The notes below the pieces were generated by a model that saw only the letters and a program-made list of their open reading frames with translations, had not been told where the DNA came from and made no database searches. The translations under genes and the position numbers were made by a program. From the NCBI GenBank assembly GCA_938075305.1, contig CALJGV010000006.1:207306-271305 (forward strand): a DNA stretch of 64,000 nt, read 5' to 3'. This DNA is from an uncultured bacterium. GTDB taxonomy: Bacteria > Planctomycetota > UBA1135 > GCA-002686595. Numbering within the stretch: the first letter of the stretch is position 1; the number at the start of each line of letters is the position of its first letter. Shown piece after piece: positions 43,401-61,186 of the stretch.

Positions 43401-45518
43401 TCAGCCCCCCACCGAGGGCCGGAACCCCACCGGCCGCAGGCTGAAGGTCGCCCGGCCCTTCGAAAGCGACCGCAGGGTGGTCGAATAGCCGATCAGCTCC
43501 CTCAGGGGCGCGATTCCGGCGATTCGACGGCCCACCGTCCCGGTGGCCTGAACCTCCTCCATGGCCGCGTGACGGCTGTTCAGGTCCCCGATCACCCCCC
43601 CGGCAACCTCTGCGGGGGCGTCCACCACGAAGGCCATCCAGGGCTCCAGCGCCGCCACCCCGCCCCCGGACGCCGCCTCCCGCAGGGCGGACCGCAAGGC
43701 GGCCACGGCAGCCTGTCCCCAGGCGGCCTCCACGAGATGCTCCGAGGTGGAGCGGGCGGCCTCGACCACCAACCGCGCCCCGCAGACGGGGTGCCCCGCC
43801 AGGGGGCCGCCGGTGCCCGCCTCGGCGAGGAGCGCGGCGGACACCGCCCCAAAGACGGCGGCGGGTACCTCCGCCCCCTTGCCCGCTGCGACCACCTCCA
43901 CCGCGGCTGCCGGATCGCCGGTGGGCTCCAGCCGGAGCTCGACCACGGCGTCCACGCGCCCATCCTCCAGCTGGCGATCCACCTCCCCAGAGCCACCGGC
44001 GGACACTCGCACGCTCTCGAGGCTGGCCACCTGGGGAGCCCCCACCCGCGGGTCCACGCCGAACTCGGCCCGGAGCCGAGCGAGGGCGACTTCGAGGTGC
44101 AGCTCTCCCATCCCCTCCAGCCCCCACTGTCCTGTGCCCGGATCCTCATGGGCGCGCAGCGACGGGTCCTCCCTCACCAGCTGCATCAACGCCGCACCAA
44201 GCACCTCGCGCTCCTCGTCCCGCGAGGGCTCGAGCAGGACGGCCATCACCGCGTTGGGGTTGCGCGGGGGCTCGAGGCGGTACGCCTGCCCCTCCACCGA
44301 GAGCGTGTCCCCGCAACCGGTCGCCGTCAGCCCTGCCAGGGCGACCACATCCCCGGCCTCCGCCGATGCGAGCTCGTCCACCGCGTCCGCGTGGATCCGA
44401 AGGACCGACTCGACCTCCTCCGTTCGACCGGTCCGGCCGTTCCAGAGCCTGCTCCCCGGCTGCACCTGTCCCCGGTAGATCCGCGCGAAGGCGAGGTCCA
44501 GCCGGCCTGCTCGGCGACGCCGCGAGTGGACCTTGAAGACGAGCGCCAGGGGCTCTTCGGGGTCGGCGTGGTAGAGGGCGGGGTCCCCCATGGGCGCGCC
44601 GCTCAGGGCGTCGAAGAGCTCCGGCGTCGGGCGTTCCCCGGGCGAGGGGAGCAACCGCAGGACCCCGTCCAGGAGGAGCGGGACCCCGTGTCCCCGGAGC
44701 GCCGCCCCGCAGAAGAGCGGTACCGCGCGTCGCGCCCGGGTGGCCCTCCCCAGCCCTTCTGTCAGGAGCTCCACCGTCGGCTCCTCTCCGCCGCAGAGCA
44801 CCTGGAAGACCTCGTCATCGAGGTCCCCGATGGCGTCCACAAGCTCGGCTCGCAGGACCCCGACCTCGTCCTCGAGCGCGCCGGGGATCGGGACCTCGAC
44901 CCGCCGGCCATCCGCTTCGACGCGGTGCGCCACTCCCCGCAGCAGGTCCACGACGCCGGACAGCGGCACGTCTTCGTCTCCGCCGCCGATCGGGTACGCC
45001 ACCACGAGCGGGCGGACTCCGAGCTTGGCCTCGATGGACTCGGCGCAGCCGAGCACGTCCGCCCCTGGGCGCTCACACTTGTTCACGAAGGCCAGCGCCG
45101 GGAGGCCACGCCGCTCGACCTGCCGCCAGACGGTCTCGGTCTGCGGCTCCACCCCGCGGGTGGCGTCCACCACGACGATCGCCCCGTCGAGGACTCTCAT
45201 GCAGCGCTCCACCTCGACGGTGAAGTCCACATGGCCCGGCGTGTCCACGAGGTTGATCTCCGCCCCCTCCCAGCTGACCCGCGTGGCGGCGGCGGTGATC
45301 GTGATGCCGCGCTCCCGCTCCTCGGTCATCCAGTCCATGACGGAGGTCCCCTCGTCCACGCGCCCCACCCGCGCCTCACGACCGCACAGGTGGAGGATCC
45401 GCTCCGTCAGAGTCGTCTTGCCCGCGTCGATGTGCGCGCAGATCCCCACGTTGCGGAGCGTGCGGGCGGGGCCAGCGCCGGTGTCGGCCTGGCCCGCAGG
45501 CTGATCTGAGGGGTCCAT
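43401..45518 (-). CDS. fusA: Divergent elongation factor G
   Basis: A 705-residue EF-G with G1 AHIDAGKTT (28-36), the switch region EERERGITITAAA, G3 DTPGHVDF (92-99) and a G4 of NKCE (146-149) where NKxD is normal. All five EF-G domains can be traced by length. In domain IV the usual QSGGxGQF segment is replaced by SGEVDRQLEDGR, and the DGSYHxVDSS segment by EAARSTSEHLVEAAW. The final domain keeps LEPWM and LSKGRATFSLRPVGF. It sits at the canonical str-operon place, but these changes resemble EF-G paralogues of the spirochaete/planctomycete/deltaproteobacterial (spd) groups. It may be a specialised translocase or recycling factor; a standard fusA may exist elsewhere. It could still be the main EF-G. 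Confidence 0.9.
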   Translation of the reverse strand: MDPSDQPAGQADTGAGPARTLRNVGICAHIDAGKTTLTERILHLCGREARVGRVDEGTSVMDWMTEERERGITITAAATRVSWEGAEINLVDTPGHVDFTVEVERCMRVLDGAIVVVDATRGVEPQTETVWRQVERRGLPALAFVNKCERPGADVLGCAESIEAKLGVRPLVVAYPIGGGDEDVPLSGVVDLLRGVAHRVEADGRRVEVPIPGALEDEVGVLRAELVDAIGDLDDEVFQVLCGGEEPTVELLTEGLGRATRARRAVPLFCGAALRGHGVPLLLDGVLRLLPSPGERPTPELFDALSGAPMGDPALYHADPEEPLALVFKVHSRRRRAGRLDLAFARIYRGQVQPGSRLWNGRTGRTEEVESVLRIHADAVDELASAEAGDVVALAGLTATGCGDTLSVEGQAYRLEPPRNPNAVMAVLLEPSRDEEREVLGAALMQLVREDPSLRAHEDPGTGQWGLEGMGELHLEVALARLRAEFGVDPRVGAPQVASLESVRVSAGGSGEVDRQLEDGRVDAVVELRLEPTGDPAAAVEVVAAGKGAEVPAAVFGAVSAALLAEAGTGGPLAGHPVCGARLVVEAARSTSEHLVEAAWGQAAVAALRSALREAASGGGVAALEPWMAFVVDAPAEVAGGVIGDLNSRHAAMEEVQATGTVGRRIAGIAPLRELIGYSTTLRSLSKGRATFSLRPVGFRPSVGG

Positions 45519-45575
45519 GGAGCGGCGGGCATCGTAGCGCCCGACCCCGGCCGAATCCCGCGCCCTCGCCCGGCC

Positions 45576-46049
45576 CTAGAGCGCCCCTCCCTGGAGCGCC
45601 TCGGCGTTCGCCTCGAGGAATTCACCCTTCCAGCGGTACTGATCCAGGAGGTGTTCGACCCCCTCGTGCCCGAGGAGGACCAGGGCTGCGTAGAGCGCCT
45701 CCACCGAGGCGAGGCCCTCGGAGGGGTCCTCGAAGTCCCGTGATCGCCGGGGGTAGGCCGTCTTGAGCGGCGGGAGCCGCCTCCTTCGTGGCGTGCCGAC
45801 GACGGTGGCCGACAGCTTGGGGAGGCGCCGCCAGGAGGAGTCCAGGACCAGGAGGGGCAGCCCTCGATCGTCGGCAGAGATCGGCTCGGCCGCGGGGTCC
45901 AGGAGGACGCGCCCTCCCGCCTCAACGGTGCGATCGGCGCGATACTCCTGGAACTCGATCCCAGGCGTTCCCCGCAGCGGGATGAGCGAGCACTTCTTCG
46001 CTGACTCGCGGGGGTCGCGGAGGATGAGGACGTCGAGTGGGCCGGGCAT
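45576..46049 (-). CDS. Tsr3/DUF367-like protein (possible aminocarboxypropyl transferase)
   Basis: A 157-residue protein resembling the Tsr3 family, which in archaea and eukaryotes adds an aminocarboxypropyl group to small-subunit rRNA. Matching features are the N-terminal ESAKKCSL (family DPKxCSGKKL), a PISADDR stretch (family LSPADR), LLVLDSSWRRLPKL (family vvDCSW) and the C-terminal ASVEALYAALVLLGHEGVEH followed by YRWKGEFLEANAEAL (family FxWGxxFLExN). The DTW-domain tRNA enzymes (LDGTW) are a related alternative. ATG 46049 was chosen from the alignment; a GTG at 46085 is possible, and neither has a clear Shine-Dalgarno. It lies between rpsG and fusA, 57 bases before fusA, after an rpsG hairpin. 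Confidence 0.75.
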   Translation of the reverse strand: MPGPLDVLILRDPRESAKKCSLIPLRGTPGIEFQEYRADRTVEAGGRVLLDPAAEPISADDRGLPLLVLDSSWRRLPKLSATVVGTPRRRRLPPLKTAYPRRSRDFEDPSEGLASVEALYAALVLLGHEGVEHLLDQYRWKGEFLEANAEALQGGAL

Positions 46050-46114
46050 GGTGAAGACGATACCGCGGGGCGGTCCTGGCTTCACGGAGGGCGCGCCCGG
46101 CGCCCCGAAACGAA

Positions 46115-46144
46115 GAGAGGCCGCGGCGGGTGCCGCGGCCTCTC
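46115..46144 (-). terminator. Hairpin after rpsG
   Basis: A perfect 13-bp stem (GAGAGGCCGCGGC / GCCGCGGCCTCTC) with a 4-base loop lies 36 bases past the rpsG stop, followed by TTCGTTTCG. It may reduce read-through into the Tsr3-like gene and fusA. Confidence 0.6.
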
Positions 46145-46180
46145 GAGGATGCGCTCAGCCCGAGCGGGCCAGGTGCGCGA

Positions 46181-46675
46181 TCAGCGGGCGAAGTGGGCGT
46201 AGGCCTTGTTGGCCTCGGCCATCTTGTGGATGTTCTCCTTCCAGGTCACCGACGCGCCGGTGCCGTTGTGAGCGTCCACGAGTTCCTCGGCGAGGCGAAG
46301 GTGCATGGGCTTGCCCTTCTTCTTGCGGGAGTTGTCCACCAGCCAGCGGATGGCGAGCGACTGCTGGCGCGCCTTCTTGACCTCACGCGGAACCTGGTAG
46401 TTGGCACCGCCGACCCGCTTGGAGCGGACCTCAACACCCGGCTTCGCGTTCTCCACGGCCTGGGTGAGGATGGCGACCTGCTTCTCCTCGTTGGTCTCCC
46501 CCTCGACGTCGGGGAGCTTCGACAGCGCCACGTCGAGGGCGTTGTAGAGGATGGACTGCGCGGTGCTCTTCTTGCCGTCCTGCATCACCTGGTTGATGAC
46601 CTTGGAAGCGAGCAGCGAGCCGAGCTTGGGGTCCGGCTTCACGAAGTGAGCCGTCGACTTGAAGTTACGGGGCAT
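46181..46675 (-). CDS. rpsG: 30S ribosomal protein S7
   Basis: A 164-residue S7 with LLASKVINQVMQDGKKSTAQ, VGGANYQVPREVKKARQQSL and the C-terminal HKMAEANKAYAHFAR. It nucleates 30S head assembly and in E. coli represses the str operon. The start was set at MPRNFKS; the much longer frame upstream overlaps rpsL and is rejected. Confidence 0.97.
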   Translation of the reverse strand: MPRNFKSTAHFVKPDPKLGSLLASKVINQVMQDGKKSTAQSILYNALDVALSKLPDVEGETNEEKQVAILTQAVENAKPGVEVRSKRVGGANYQVPREVKKARQQSLAIRWLVDNSRKKKGKPMHLRLAEELVDAHNGTGASVTWKENIHKMAEANKAYAHFAR

Positions 46676-46790
46676 GGTGGTCTCTGTTCTCTGGATCGAT
46701 GGAGGGAAGCGGTCGGAGCGGGCGGCGGTGCCTGGACGTGACGCGATGAACACGGCCGCTGGCAGCGGCGCCGTCAGCTCCGGGGGGGCA

Positions 46791-47165
46791 TCACTTCTTG
46801 GGCTTCTTCGACCCGTACTTGGAACGGCTCTGGGAGCGGCCGTCGACGCCGGAGGTGTCGAGGGTTCCGCGGAGGATGTGATAACGGACACCGGGGAGGT
46901 CACGGACGCGACCGCCGCGGACGAGCACGACGGAGTGCTCCTGGAGGTTGTGACCCTCGCCGGGGATGTAGGCGGTGATCTCCTTGCCGTTGGACAGGCG
47001 AACACGCGCGATCTTGCGGAGCGCGGAGTTCGGCTTCTTCGGCGTCTGGGTCTTCACCTGGAGGCAGACACCCCGCTTGTGCGGGCAGGAGTCGAGGACC
47101 GGGGACTTGGAGCGCTTGATCGGCGTCTTGCGTCCCTTTCGGATGAGCTGGTTGATTGTGGGCAT
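46791..47165 (-). CDS. rpsL: 30S ribosomal protein S12 (Arg88 variant)
   Basis: A 124-residue S12 starting [20 protein letters not shown], with [11 protein letters not shown] (Lys43 present) and [14 protein letters not shown]. Residue 88 is Arg, whereas E. coli and M. tuberculosis have Lys; K88R is a known streptomycin-resistance substitution in those species. S12 controls decoding accuracy. It heads the str unit behind a candidate promoter at 47254-47281. Confidence 0.98.
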   Translation of the reverse strand: MPTINQLIRKGRKTPIKRSKSPVLDSCPHKRGVCLQVKTQTPKKPNSALRKIARVRLSNGKEITAYIPGEGHNLQEHSVVLVRGGRVRDLPGVRYHILRGTLDTSGVDGRSQSRSKYGSKKPKK

Positions 47166-47253
47166 CGCGTGGTGTGGTTGATGTGCCGACCGTTGGGTCT
47201 CGGCTGGGGGCGCCGGGAGGGCGCGACCGATCTGGTCGGCAGATCGGCGCAAC

Positions 47254-47281
47254 AGTGTACGGGGGAGATTTCGGGGGTCAA
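47254..47281 (-). promoter_or_regulatory. Candidate promoter for rpsL-rpsG
   Basis: TTGACC (47281-47276) and TACACT (47259-47254) are spaced by 16 bases, between rpoC and rpsL. The start site would fall near 47247, about 80 bases before the rpsL ATG. Confidence 0.6.
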
Positions 47282-47288
47282 GGCCCGT

Positions 47289-47321
47289 CCGGTCCCAGCC
47301 CTCCCCCACCCAGCGGACCGG
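47289..47321 (-). terminator. Possible terminator after rpoC
   Basis: CCGGTCC and GGACCGG (7 bp) flank a 19-base loop, 34 bases past the rpoC stop and directly before the rpsL promoter. No T-run follows. Confidence 0.4.
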
Positions 47322-47355
47322 GCTCGAGGGGGGGCATGGGAGCGGGAGTGGCCGA

Positions 47356-51723
<4,368 letters not shown>

Positions 51724-51825
51724 GGGTCGAGTCTCCAGATGGTCCGGGGTGGCCGGGGCCGTCCCTCGGGGGGTCCAGAACGCCAGGGGGCGTTCCAGGT
51801 GTGGGTGTGTTTGCGCGCAGGGGGT

Positions 51826-51866
51826 GCGCCGCGGGGGGGAAGGGTCAGGCCCCTCCCCCGCGGCGC
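51826..51866 (-). terminator. Large hairpin between rpoB and rpoC
   Basis: A 12-bp GC stem (GCGCCGCGGGGG / CCCCCGCGGCGC) with a 17-base loop lies eight bases past the rpoB stop. It has no T-run, so partial attenuation or an mRNA-processing role is more likely than full termination. Confidence 0.5.
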
Positions 51867-51873
51867 GCAGTGA

Positions 51874-55611
<3,738 letters not shown>

Positions 55612-56031
55612 GAGCGGTAGCGAGTGCTGAGCGGGCCAGGCAGCGACGCAAAGGGTGTGGTCTGAAGCCTGACGCCCGAACGGGCACAGAGAACGAGCGC
55701 AGCTCGGGTGGGGAGACGCTGATCGGGGGTAAGACCGTCAGGGTGCAGCGTCGGGGGGAACGATGCAGGTCCGGACGGAAGCCGACCCCGCATGGAGTCG
55801 ACCGGCACCAACGCCCCCCGCTCGAAGCGAAGGCCGTCAGAAGAACTGGGTGTCCGACGGTCAGAAATGGCCGGCGCACAGGGGACGGGGGAGCTGCCCG
55901 GGGTCGGGCACACTGGCGGTGGAGACGAGCGTGGAGGGCGCTAGACGGGGAGCGATGAAGCCTCGGAATCCCGGCGGGACCAGCGGCCGGCGGCCACTAG
56001 AAACACCCGGAGGCGACTTCAGCGACCCCAA

Positions 56032-56060
56032 AGAGTAGGGACGCTGAACGCACCTGGGAA
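56032..56060 (-). promoter_or_regulatory. Weak candidate promoter for rpoBC
   Basis: TTCCCA (56060-56055) and TACTCT (56037-56032) are separated by 17 bases in the rplL-rpoB gap, at the edge of a long inverted repeat. The leader would be over 400 bases. Confidence 0.25.
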
Positions 56061-56209
56061 GCCCTCTAGCCCCCACTTTGCTGGGAATTCCGCCCGCGGA
56101 ACGCGGGACGGGCTTCCCGACCAGGGGGAGCCGATGGGTCAGAACGCGCCTCGGCCGCCGACGTCTCGCTGCCCCCAGAGGGGCTCTACGACACGTCCGC
56201 GGCCTTGGT

Positions 56210-56233
56210 GGAGCCGCCCGTGTGGACGGCTCC
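56210..56233 (-). terminator. Hairpin after rplL
   Basis: A 7-bp stem GGAGCCG/CGGCTCC with a 10-base loop starts nine bases past the rplL stop. It may act as an attenuator before rpoBC. Confidence 0.45.
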
Positions 56234-56242
56234 GGAGCCTGA

Positions 56243-56653
56243 TCAGGCGAGCTCGACGGAGGCGCCAGCAGCCTCAAGCTGCTTCATCATCTCCTCGGCT
56301 TCGTCCTTGGAGACCCCTTCCTTGACGGGCTTGGGGGCGCTGTCGACGATTTCCTTGGCCTCTTTGAGACCCAGGCCAGTGATGGCGCGGACCTCTTTGA
56401 TGACCTGGATCTTCTTGTCGCCGGCGGCCTTCAGGACGACGTCGAATTCGGTCTTCTCCTCGGCGGCGTCGCCACCACCACCGCCACCGGGGGCGGCCAT
56501 GGCAACGGCGGCGGGGGCAGCGGCGCTGACGCCCCACTTATCCTCGAGGGCCTTGACGAGCTTCGACGCCTGCAGGAGGGTCAGGCCGTCGAGCTGATCG
56601 GCGATGGTCTGGAGCTCAGCGTCGAGCTCGACGGTCGTGGTCTCTTCGGACAT
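56243..56653 (-). CDS. rplL: 50S ribosomal protein L7/L12
   Basis: A 136-residue L12. The N-terminal dimerisation part, an Ala/Gly-rich hinge with a run of glycines ([13 protein letters not shown]) and the C-terminal factor-binding domain ([20 protein letters not shown]) are clear. It forms the stalk that recruits EF-Tu and EF-G. The C-terminal part is slightly longer than in E. coli (121 residues). Confidence 0.98.
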   Translation of the reverse strand: MSEETTTVELDAELQTIADQLDGLTLLQASKLVKALEDKWGVSAAAPAAVAMAAPGGGGGGDAAEEKTEFDVVLKAAGDKKIQVIKEVRAITGLGLKEAKEIVDSAPKPVKEGVSKDEAEEMMKQLEAAGASVELA

Positions 56654-56755
56654 GGTTGAAAAGGGATCGGAGGGTAGGTCTCAGTGGTCTTGGAAAGGAT
56701 GGCCGCCACCCCCACCGCAACGGACGGTGAGGGAATCGGAGGCCACCTGAATGAA

Positions 56756-57295
56756 TCAGCCTTCTCCGCCGTCTCCGGCGTCGTCAGCGTGTGCCTGGAT
56801 GACGCGGGCGACCGAACTGGGCACCGCGTTGATGACTGTGGCGAGGCCGCGGGCAGGACCCGAGATGACCCCGAGCAGCTGCGCGTGGAGCGTGTCACGG
56901 TCCGGGAGGTCAGCGAGCGCCTTGGCGCTGGCCGCGTCGAGGGCGTTGCCCTCGAGCATCCCGCCCTTGACGACGACCTTGCCGGCCTTCTTGAGGTCCT
57001 TGTCGGAGAACACCTTGGCCGCGTCGATGGCGGCCTCAGCGTCGCCGTAGGCGATGCCGGTGTTGCCCTTGAGGGCACCGTCGTCGGGGAAAGCGACGTC
57101 GCGATCAGCGAGCACCCGCTTCGCGAGCGAGTTGCGCACCATCTTGAAGCGGACGTTCTTCTCGGCGAGCTTGCCGCGGATCTCAGAGGTCTCTTCGACG
57201 GTCAGCCCGCCGAAGGCAACGAGGACCATGCCCTCGGCCTCCTTGAACTCGTCCTGCAGCTCGCGGACGACCATCTGGTTGACGATATTCGGCAT
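56756..57295 (-). CDS. rplJ: 50S ribosomal protein L10
   Basis: A 179-residue L10 with LTVEETSEIRGKLAEKNVRF, KMVRNSLAKRVL and the C-terminal helix region (LATVINAVPSSVARVIQAHA) that binds L12 dimers. It begins only three bases after rplA, so an E. coli-type L10 leader upstream of rplJ is absent. Confidence 0.97.
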   Translation of the reverse strand: MPNIVNQMVVRELQDEFKEAEGMVLVAFGGLTVEETSEIRGKLAEKNVRFKMVRNSLAKRVLADRDVAFPDDGALKGNTGIAYGDAEAAIDAAKVFSDKDLKKAGKVVVKGGMLEGNALDAASAKALADLPDRDTLHAQLLGVISGPARGLATVINAVPSSVARVIQAHADDAGDGGEG

Positions 57296-57298
57296 GGA

Positions 57299-57985
57299 TC
57301 AGCCTCCGTACTCGATGAAGGCGCCCGGGCTCATGGTCGTCGAGACGCTGATGCGCCGGACGAAGTTGCCCTTGACGGCAGCCGGGCGCATGCCCGACAG
57401 GTGGTTCATGAAGGCCGACAGGTTGGCGACCAGGTCCTCCGTGGAGAACGAGCGCTTACCCAGCGGCGCGTGGACGTTGCCGCCCGCGTCGGTACGGAAC
57501 TCGACCTTACCGGCCTTGAACTCCGTGACGGCCTCGCCAACGTTCGGCGTCACCGTCCCGCTCTTCGGCGAGGGCATCTTGCCCTGGGGGCCGAGGACCT
57601 TTCCGAGCTTGCCGACGTGCTTCATCATGTCGGGGCTCGCGATGACGACGTCGAAGTCCATCCAGCCGCCCTGGATCTTGGCGGCCAGGTCGTCCGACCC
57701 GACCTCGTCCGCACCGGCTTCCCGGGCGGCTTCGGCCTTGTCGCCCTCGGCGAACACGACGACCTTGACGGTCTTGCCGAGGCCCTTCGGGAGGGAGACG
57801 GCGCCGCGGACGAGCTGATCGGTCTTGCGGGGGTCGATCCCGAGGCGGACGGCGACCTCGACGGTCTCGTCAAACTTGGGGGCCGGCAGGCTCTTGAGCA
57901 TGTCGAACGCTTCGTTCGGCATGTACTGAGCCGAGCGGTCGATCCGCGCCGCGGCCTCGCGGTAACGCTTGCTGTGCTTGGGCAT
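57299..57985 (-). CDS. rplA: 50S ribosomal protein L1
   Basis: A 228-residue L1 with [40 protein letters not shown] and the C-terminal [16 protein letters not shown]. In many bacteria L1 represses its own operon. The start was set at [10 protein letters not shown], six bases after the rplK stop; the longer upstream frame overlaps rplK. Confidence 0.97.
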   Translation of the reverse strand: MPKHSKRYREAAARIDRSAQYMPNEAFDMLKSLPAPKFDETVEVAVRLGIDPRKTDQLVRGAVSLPKGLGKTVKVVVFAEGDKAEAAREAGADEVGSDDLAAKIQGGWMDFDVVIASPDMMKHVGKLGKVLGPQGKMPSPKSGTVTPNVGEAVTEFKAGKVEFRTDAGGNVHAPLGKRSFSTEDLVANLSAFMNHLSGMRPAAVKGNFVRRISVSTTMSPGAFIEYGG

Positions 57986-57990
57986 GTTGA

Positions 57991-58416
57991 TCAGTCCTCC
58001 ACCGTGATGCCGGAGGAGCGTGCGGTGCCGGCGATGATCCGGCAGGCCTGGTCCAGGTCCCGCGCGTTGAGGTCGTTCATCTTGATCTTGGCGATCTCCT
58101 CCACCTGCTCGCGGGTCACCGACCCGACGATCTGGGTGCCAACCTCGCCGGCCCCTTTCTCGACGCCGGCTGCCTTCTTGAGGAGCACGGCCGCCGGGGG
58201 CGACTTGAGGATGAAGTCGAAGGAGCGGTCCTTGTAGACGGAGATCTCGACGGGGAGGATCATCCCCATCTGGTCCCTCGTGCGGTCGTTGAACTGCTTG
58301 ACGAACTCGGCGATGTTGACGCCGTGCGCGCCGAGCGCCGGGCCAATCGGCGGCGCAGGGGTCGCCTGCCCGGCGGGGCACTGGAGCTTGATCTTTCCTG
58401 TCAGTTCTTTCGCCAT
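57991..58416 (-). CDS. rplK: 50S ribosomal protein L11
   Basis: A 141-residue L11 starting [20 protein letters not shown], with [20 protein letters not shown], the hinge region targeted by thiostrepton, and the RNA-binding C-terminal domain. It lies 174 bases after nusG, with a hairpin between. Confidence 0.98.
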   Translation of the reverse strand: MAKELTGKIKLQCPAGQATPAPPIGPALGAHGVNIAEFVKQFNDRTRDQMGMILPVEISVYKDRSFDFILKSPPAAVLLKKAAGVEKGAGEVGTQIVGSVTREQVEEIAKIKMNDLNARDLDQACRIIAGTARSSGITVED

Positions 58417-58558
58417 GTCGGTCCGTGAGGGTGGCCCCCGCTGATGAGGGCGCGGTCCGCTGTGATCTGGTTGAGGTCGCCGCGACGATTGCCCCCCTGG
58501 GGAGGGTGTCTCGCAGAATGCGACGGGGTGTGTTTGTCGTGGAGGGGATCCTGTGGGC

Positions 58559-58576
58559 ACCGGCGCGAACGCCGGT
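58559..58576 (-). terminator. Hairpin with TTCG loop between nusG and rplK
   Basis: A perfect 7-bp stem ACCGGCG/CGCCGGT with the loop TTCG lies 14 bases past the nusG stop. A smaller stem TCGCA-TTC-TGCGA follows near 58510-58523. No T-run is present. It may mark the secE-nusG / rplKAJL boundary. Confidence 0.5.
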
Positions 58577-58590
58577 CCAAGGACAAGAGG

Positions 58591-59142
58591 TCAGACGCTG
58601 TCGACCTCCCAGTACTTGAGGTCGACCGGCGTGGGCCGGCCGAAGATGGTGACGATCACGCGGACCGTCCCCTTCTCGGCGTTGATCTCTTCGACCGCGC
58701 CGTCGAAGCCGTCGAACGGCCCCGTGTTGATCTTGACTCGGTCCCCCTTCTCCAGGCCGATGGTGACCTGGGGGCGGGTCTCGGAATCGGTCATGAGCGC
58801 GAGGATCTCGGAGACCTCGGTCTCGGAGATCGACGTGGGCTCGCCGCCCGATCCGATGAAGTCACGCAGGCCGTCGATGCCGCGCAGGGTGGCGCGCGCC
58901 TTGATGACGGTGGGGTCCTCGGGGTTCTCGAGATCAGCCTGGACCAGCAGGTAGCCGGGGTAGAGCTTCTCCTCGACGTTCCGCTTCTTGCCCTTCTTCA
59001 TGTCCGTCACGATCTTGAACGGCATGAGGACCTGGGGGACGACGGAGTCGACCCCTGCGATCTTCAGGCGGTGGATCGCGTTGTCACGGATGCGCTTCTC
59101 GCGCCCCGACTGACAGCGGAGGAAGTACCACTTGAACGCCAT
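58591..59142 (-). CDS. nusG: Transcription antitermination factor NusG
   Basis: A 183-residue NusG. The NGN domain starts [20 protein letters not shown] and holds [13 protein letters not shown]. The C-terminal KOW domain has [20 protein letters not shown]. It binds RNA polymerase and couples it to Rho or S10. It lies five bases after secE in the universal secE-nusG order. Confidence 0.98.
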   Translation of the reverse strand: MAFKWYFLRCQSGREKRIRDNAIHRLKIAGVDSVVPQVLMPFKIVTDMKKGKKRNVEEKLYPGYLLVQADLENPEDPTVIKARATLRGIDGLRDFIGSGGEPTSISETEVSEILALMTDSETRPQVTIGLEKGDRVKINTGPFDGFDGAVEEINAEKGTVRVIVTIFGRPTPVDLKYWEVDSV

Positions 59143-59147
59143 CGGCC

Positions 59148-59588
59148 TCAGGCCCCCCCACCGGTGATGATCCGTGTGAAGACGTTGCCGAGCAGGTAGT
59201 CGGCGGCCGCCATGAAGCCCATCAGGAAGAGCACGACGACAATCACCACCACCGAGCCGTCGACGGTCTCGTCCACGGTCGGCCAGGTGACCTTGCGCAG
59301 CTCAGACTCGGTCTCGATGAGCAGGTCGGCGTTCTTCGGGCGCTCGAGGGTGCGGTTCAGGAACCACAGCCCGAGCACGAAGGACGCGACCGACGCGAAG
59401 AGCGCGATGCTGAGGGGCAGGTTCACCAGCGGGACCACAGCCCCGTCGGAGATCGCCGCCCCGATCGAGTCGGGGAACTGCCCCGTGAGCTCCGCACGCA
59501 TCCGGATGCAGCCGTACGCCAGAAGCACGGCGAGCGACCAGAAGGTCGTCATTCGCGCCAGGCGTCCTTGATCCTTGCGGTAGGCCAT
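59148..59588 (-). CDS. secE: Preprotein translocase subunit SecE
   Basis: A 146-residue SecE. Three hydrophobic segments are visible (about 15-32, 52-75 and 112-132). The conserved amphipathic motif ETESELRKVTWPTVDETVDG precedes the last one. The two extra N-terminal helices give the longer E. coli-like form instead of the single-helix form of about 60 residues. It clamps SecY. Its neighbours are rpmG upstream and nusG downstream. Confidence 0.95.
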   Translation of the reverse strand: MAYRKDQGRLARMTTFWSLAVLLAYGCIRMRAELTGQFPDSIGAAISDGAVVPLVNLPLSIALFASVASFVLGLWFLNRTLERPKNADLLIETESELRKVTWPTVDETVDGSVVVIVVVLFLMGFMAAADYLLGNVFTRIITGGGA

Positions 59589-59662
59589 TGGAGTCTCGGT
59601 GGGTGTCCGGAGGTGGGTAAAACGGAGGGGTGCGTCGGGGAGTCAGCGTGAGCCCGAGGGGC

Positions 59663-59821
59663 TCAGAGCTTCTTCTCGCGATGCGGGGTGTGCGTGCGGC
59701 AGCGCCGGCAGTGCTTCTTCTTCTCGAGCTTGTAGGCGGCCTTCAGACGCTTGTGCGTCGTGTAGTTCCGCTCCTTGCACACGGTGCACTCGAGGAAGAC
59801 GTAGCGTTCCTTGGTCTTCAT
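59663..59821 (-). CDS. rpmG: 50S ribosomal protein L33
   Basis: A 52-residue L33 reading MKTKERYVFLECTVCKERNY and ending KKKHCRRCRTHTPHREKKL. The four zinc cysteines (C12, C15, C38, C41) are present, so it is the zinc-binding form. It lies between tuf and secE, a common position. Confidence 0.95.
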   Translation of the reverse strand: MKTKERYVFLECTVCKERNYTTHKRLKAAYKLEKKKHCRRCRTHTPHREKKL

Positions 59822-59939
59822 TTCAGGTGGCGCTGGCTTGGGGAGTCTCGGCGGCTGCGGCGCTGTGGTGCGCTACGACCGTCGGTTGAGGGAGGTGAGG
59901 AGGTGCGGCCCCTGGGGGCGTGCACAGTCGAAGGGGTTC

Positions 59940-59973
59940 GCCGCCGCGGAGCCCGTCCAGGCTCCGCGGCGGC
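59940..59973 (-). terminator. Terminator-like hairpin after tuf
   Basis: A perfect 14-bp stem (GCCGCCGCGGAGCC / GGCTCCGCGGCGGC) with a 6-base loop begins seven bases past the tuf stop. No T-run follows. It probably ends most tRNA-tuf transcripts. Confidence 0.65.
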
Positions 59974-59980
59974 GCGGTGA

Positions 59981-61186
<1,206 letters not shown>

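Larger units (their letters stand above)
55612..56242 (-). other. Long structured gap between rplL and rpoB
   Basis: 631 bases without a credible gene, roughly twice the length of the E. coli rplL-rpoB spacer. The minus strand has a hairpin next to rplL (56210-56233) and a long imperfect stem at 56053-56125: CCTGGGAAGCCC against GGGCTTCCC then CCAGG, with an inner CCCGCG-TTC-CGCGGG. Just after it is a promoter-like pair (56032-56060). In E. coli this spacer holds an attenuator and an RNase III site, so a similar role is plausible. Confidence 0.5.
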
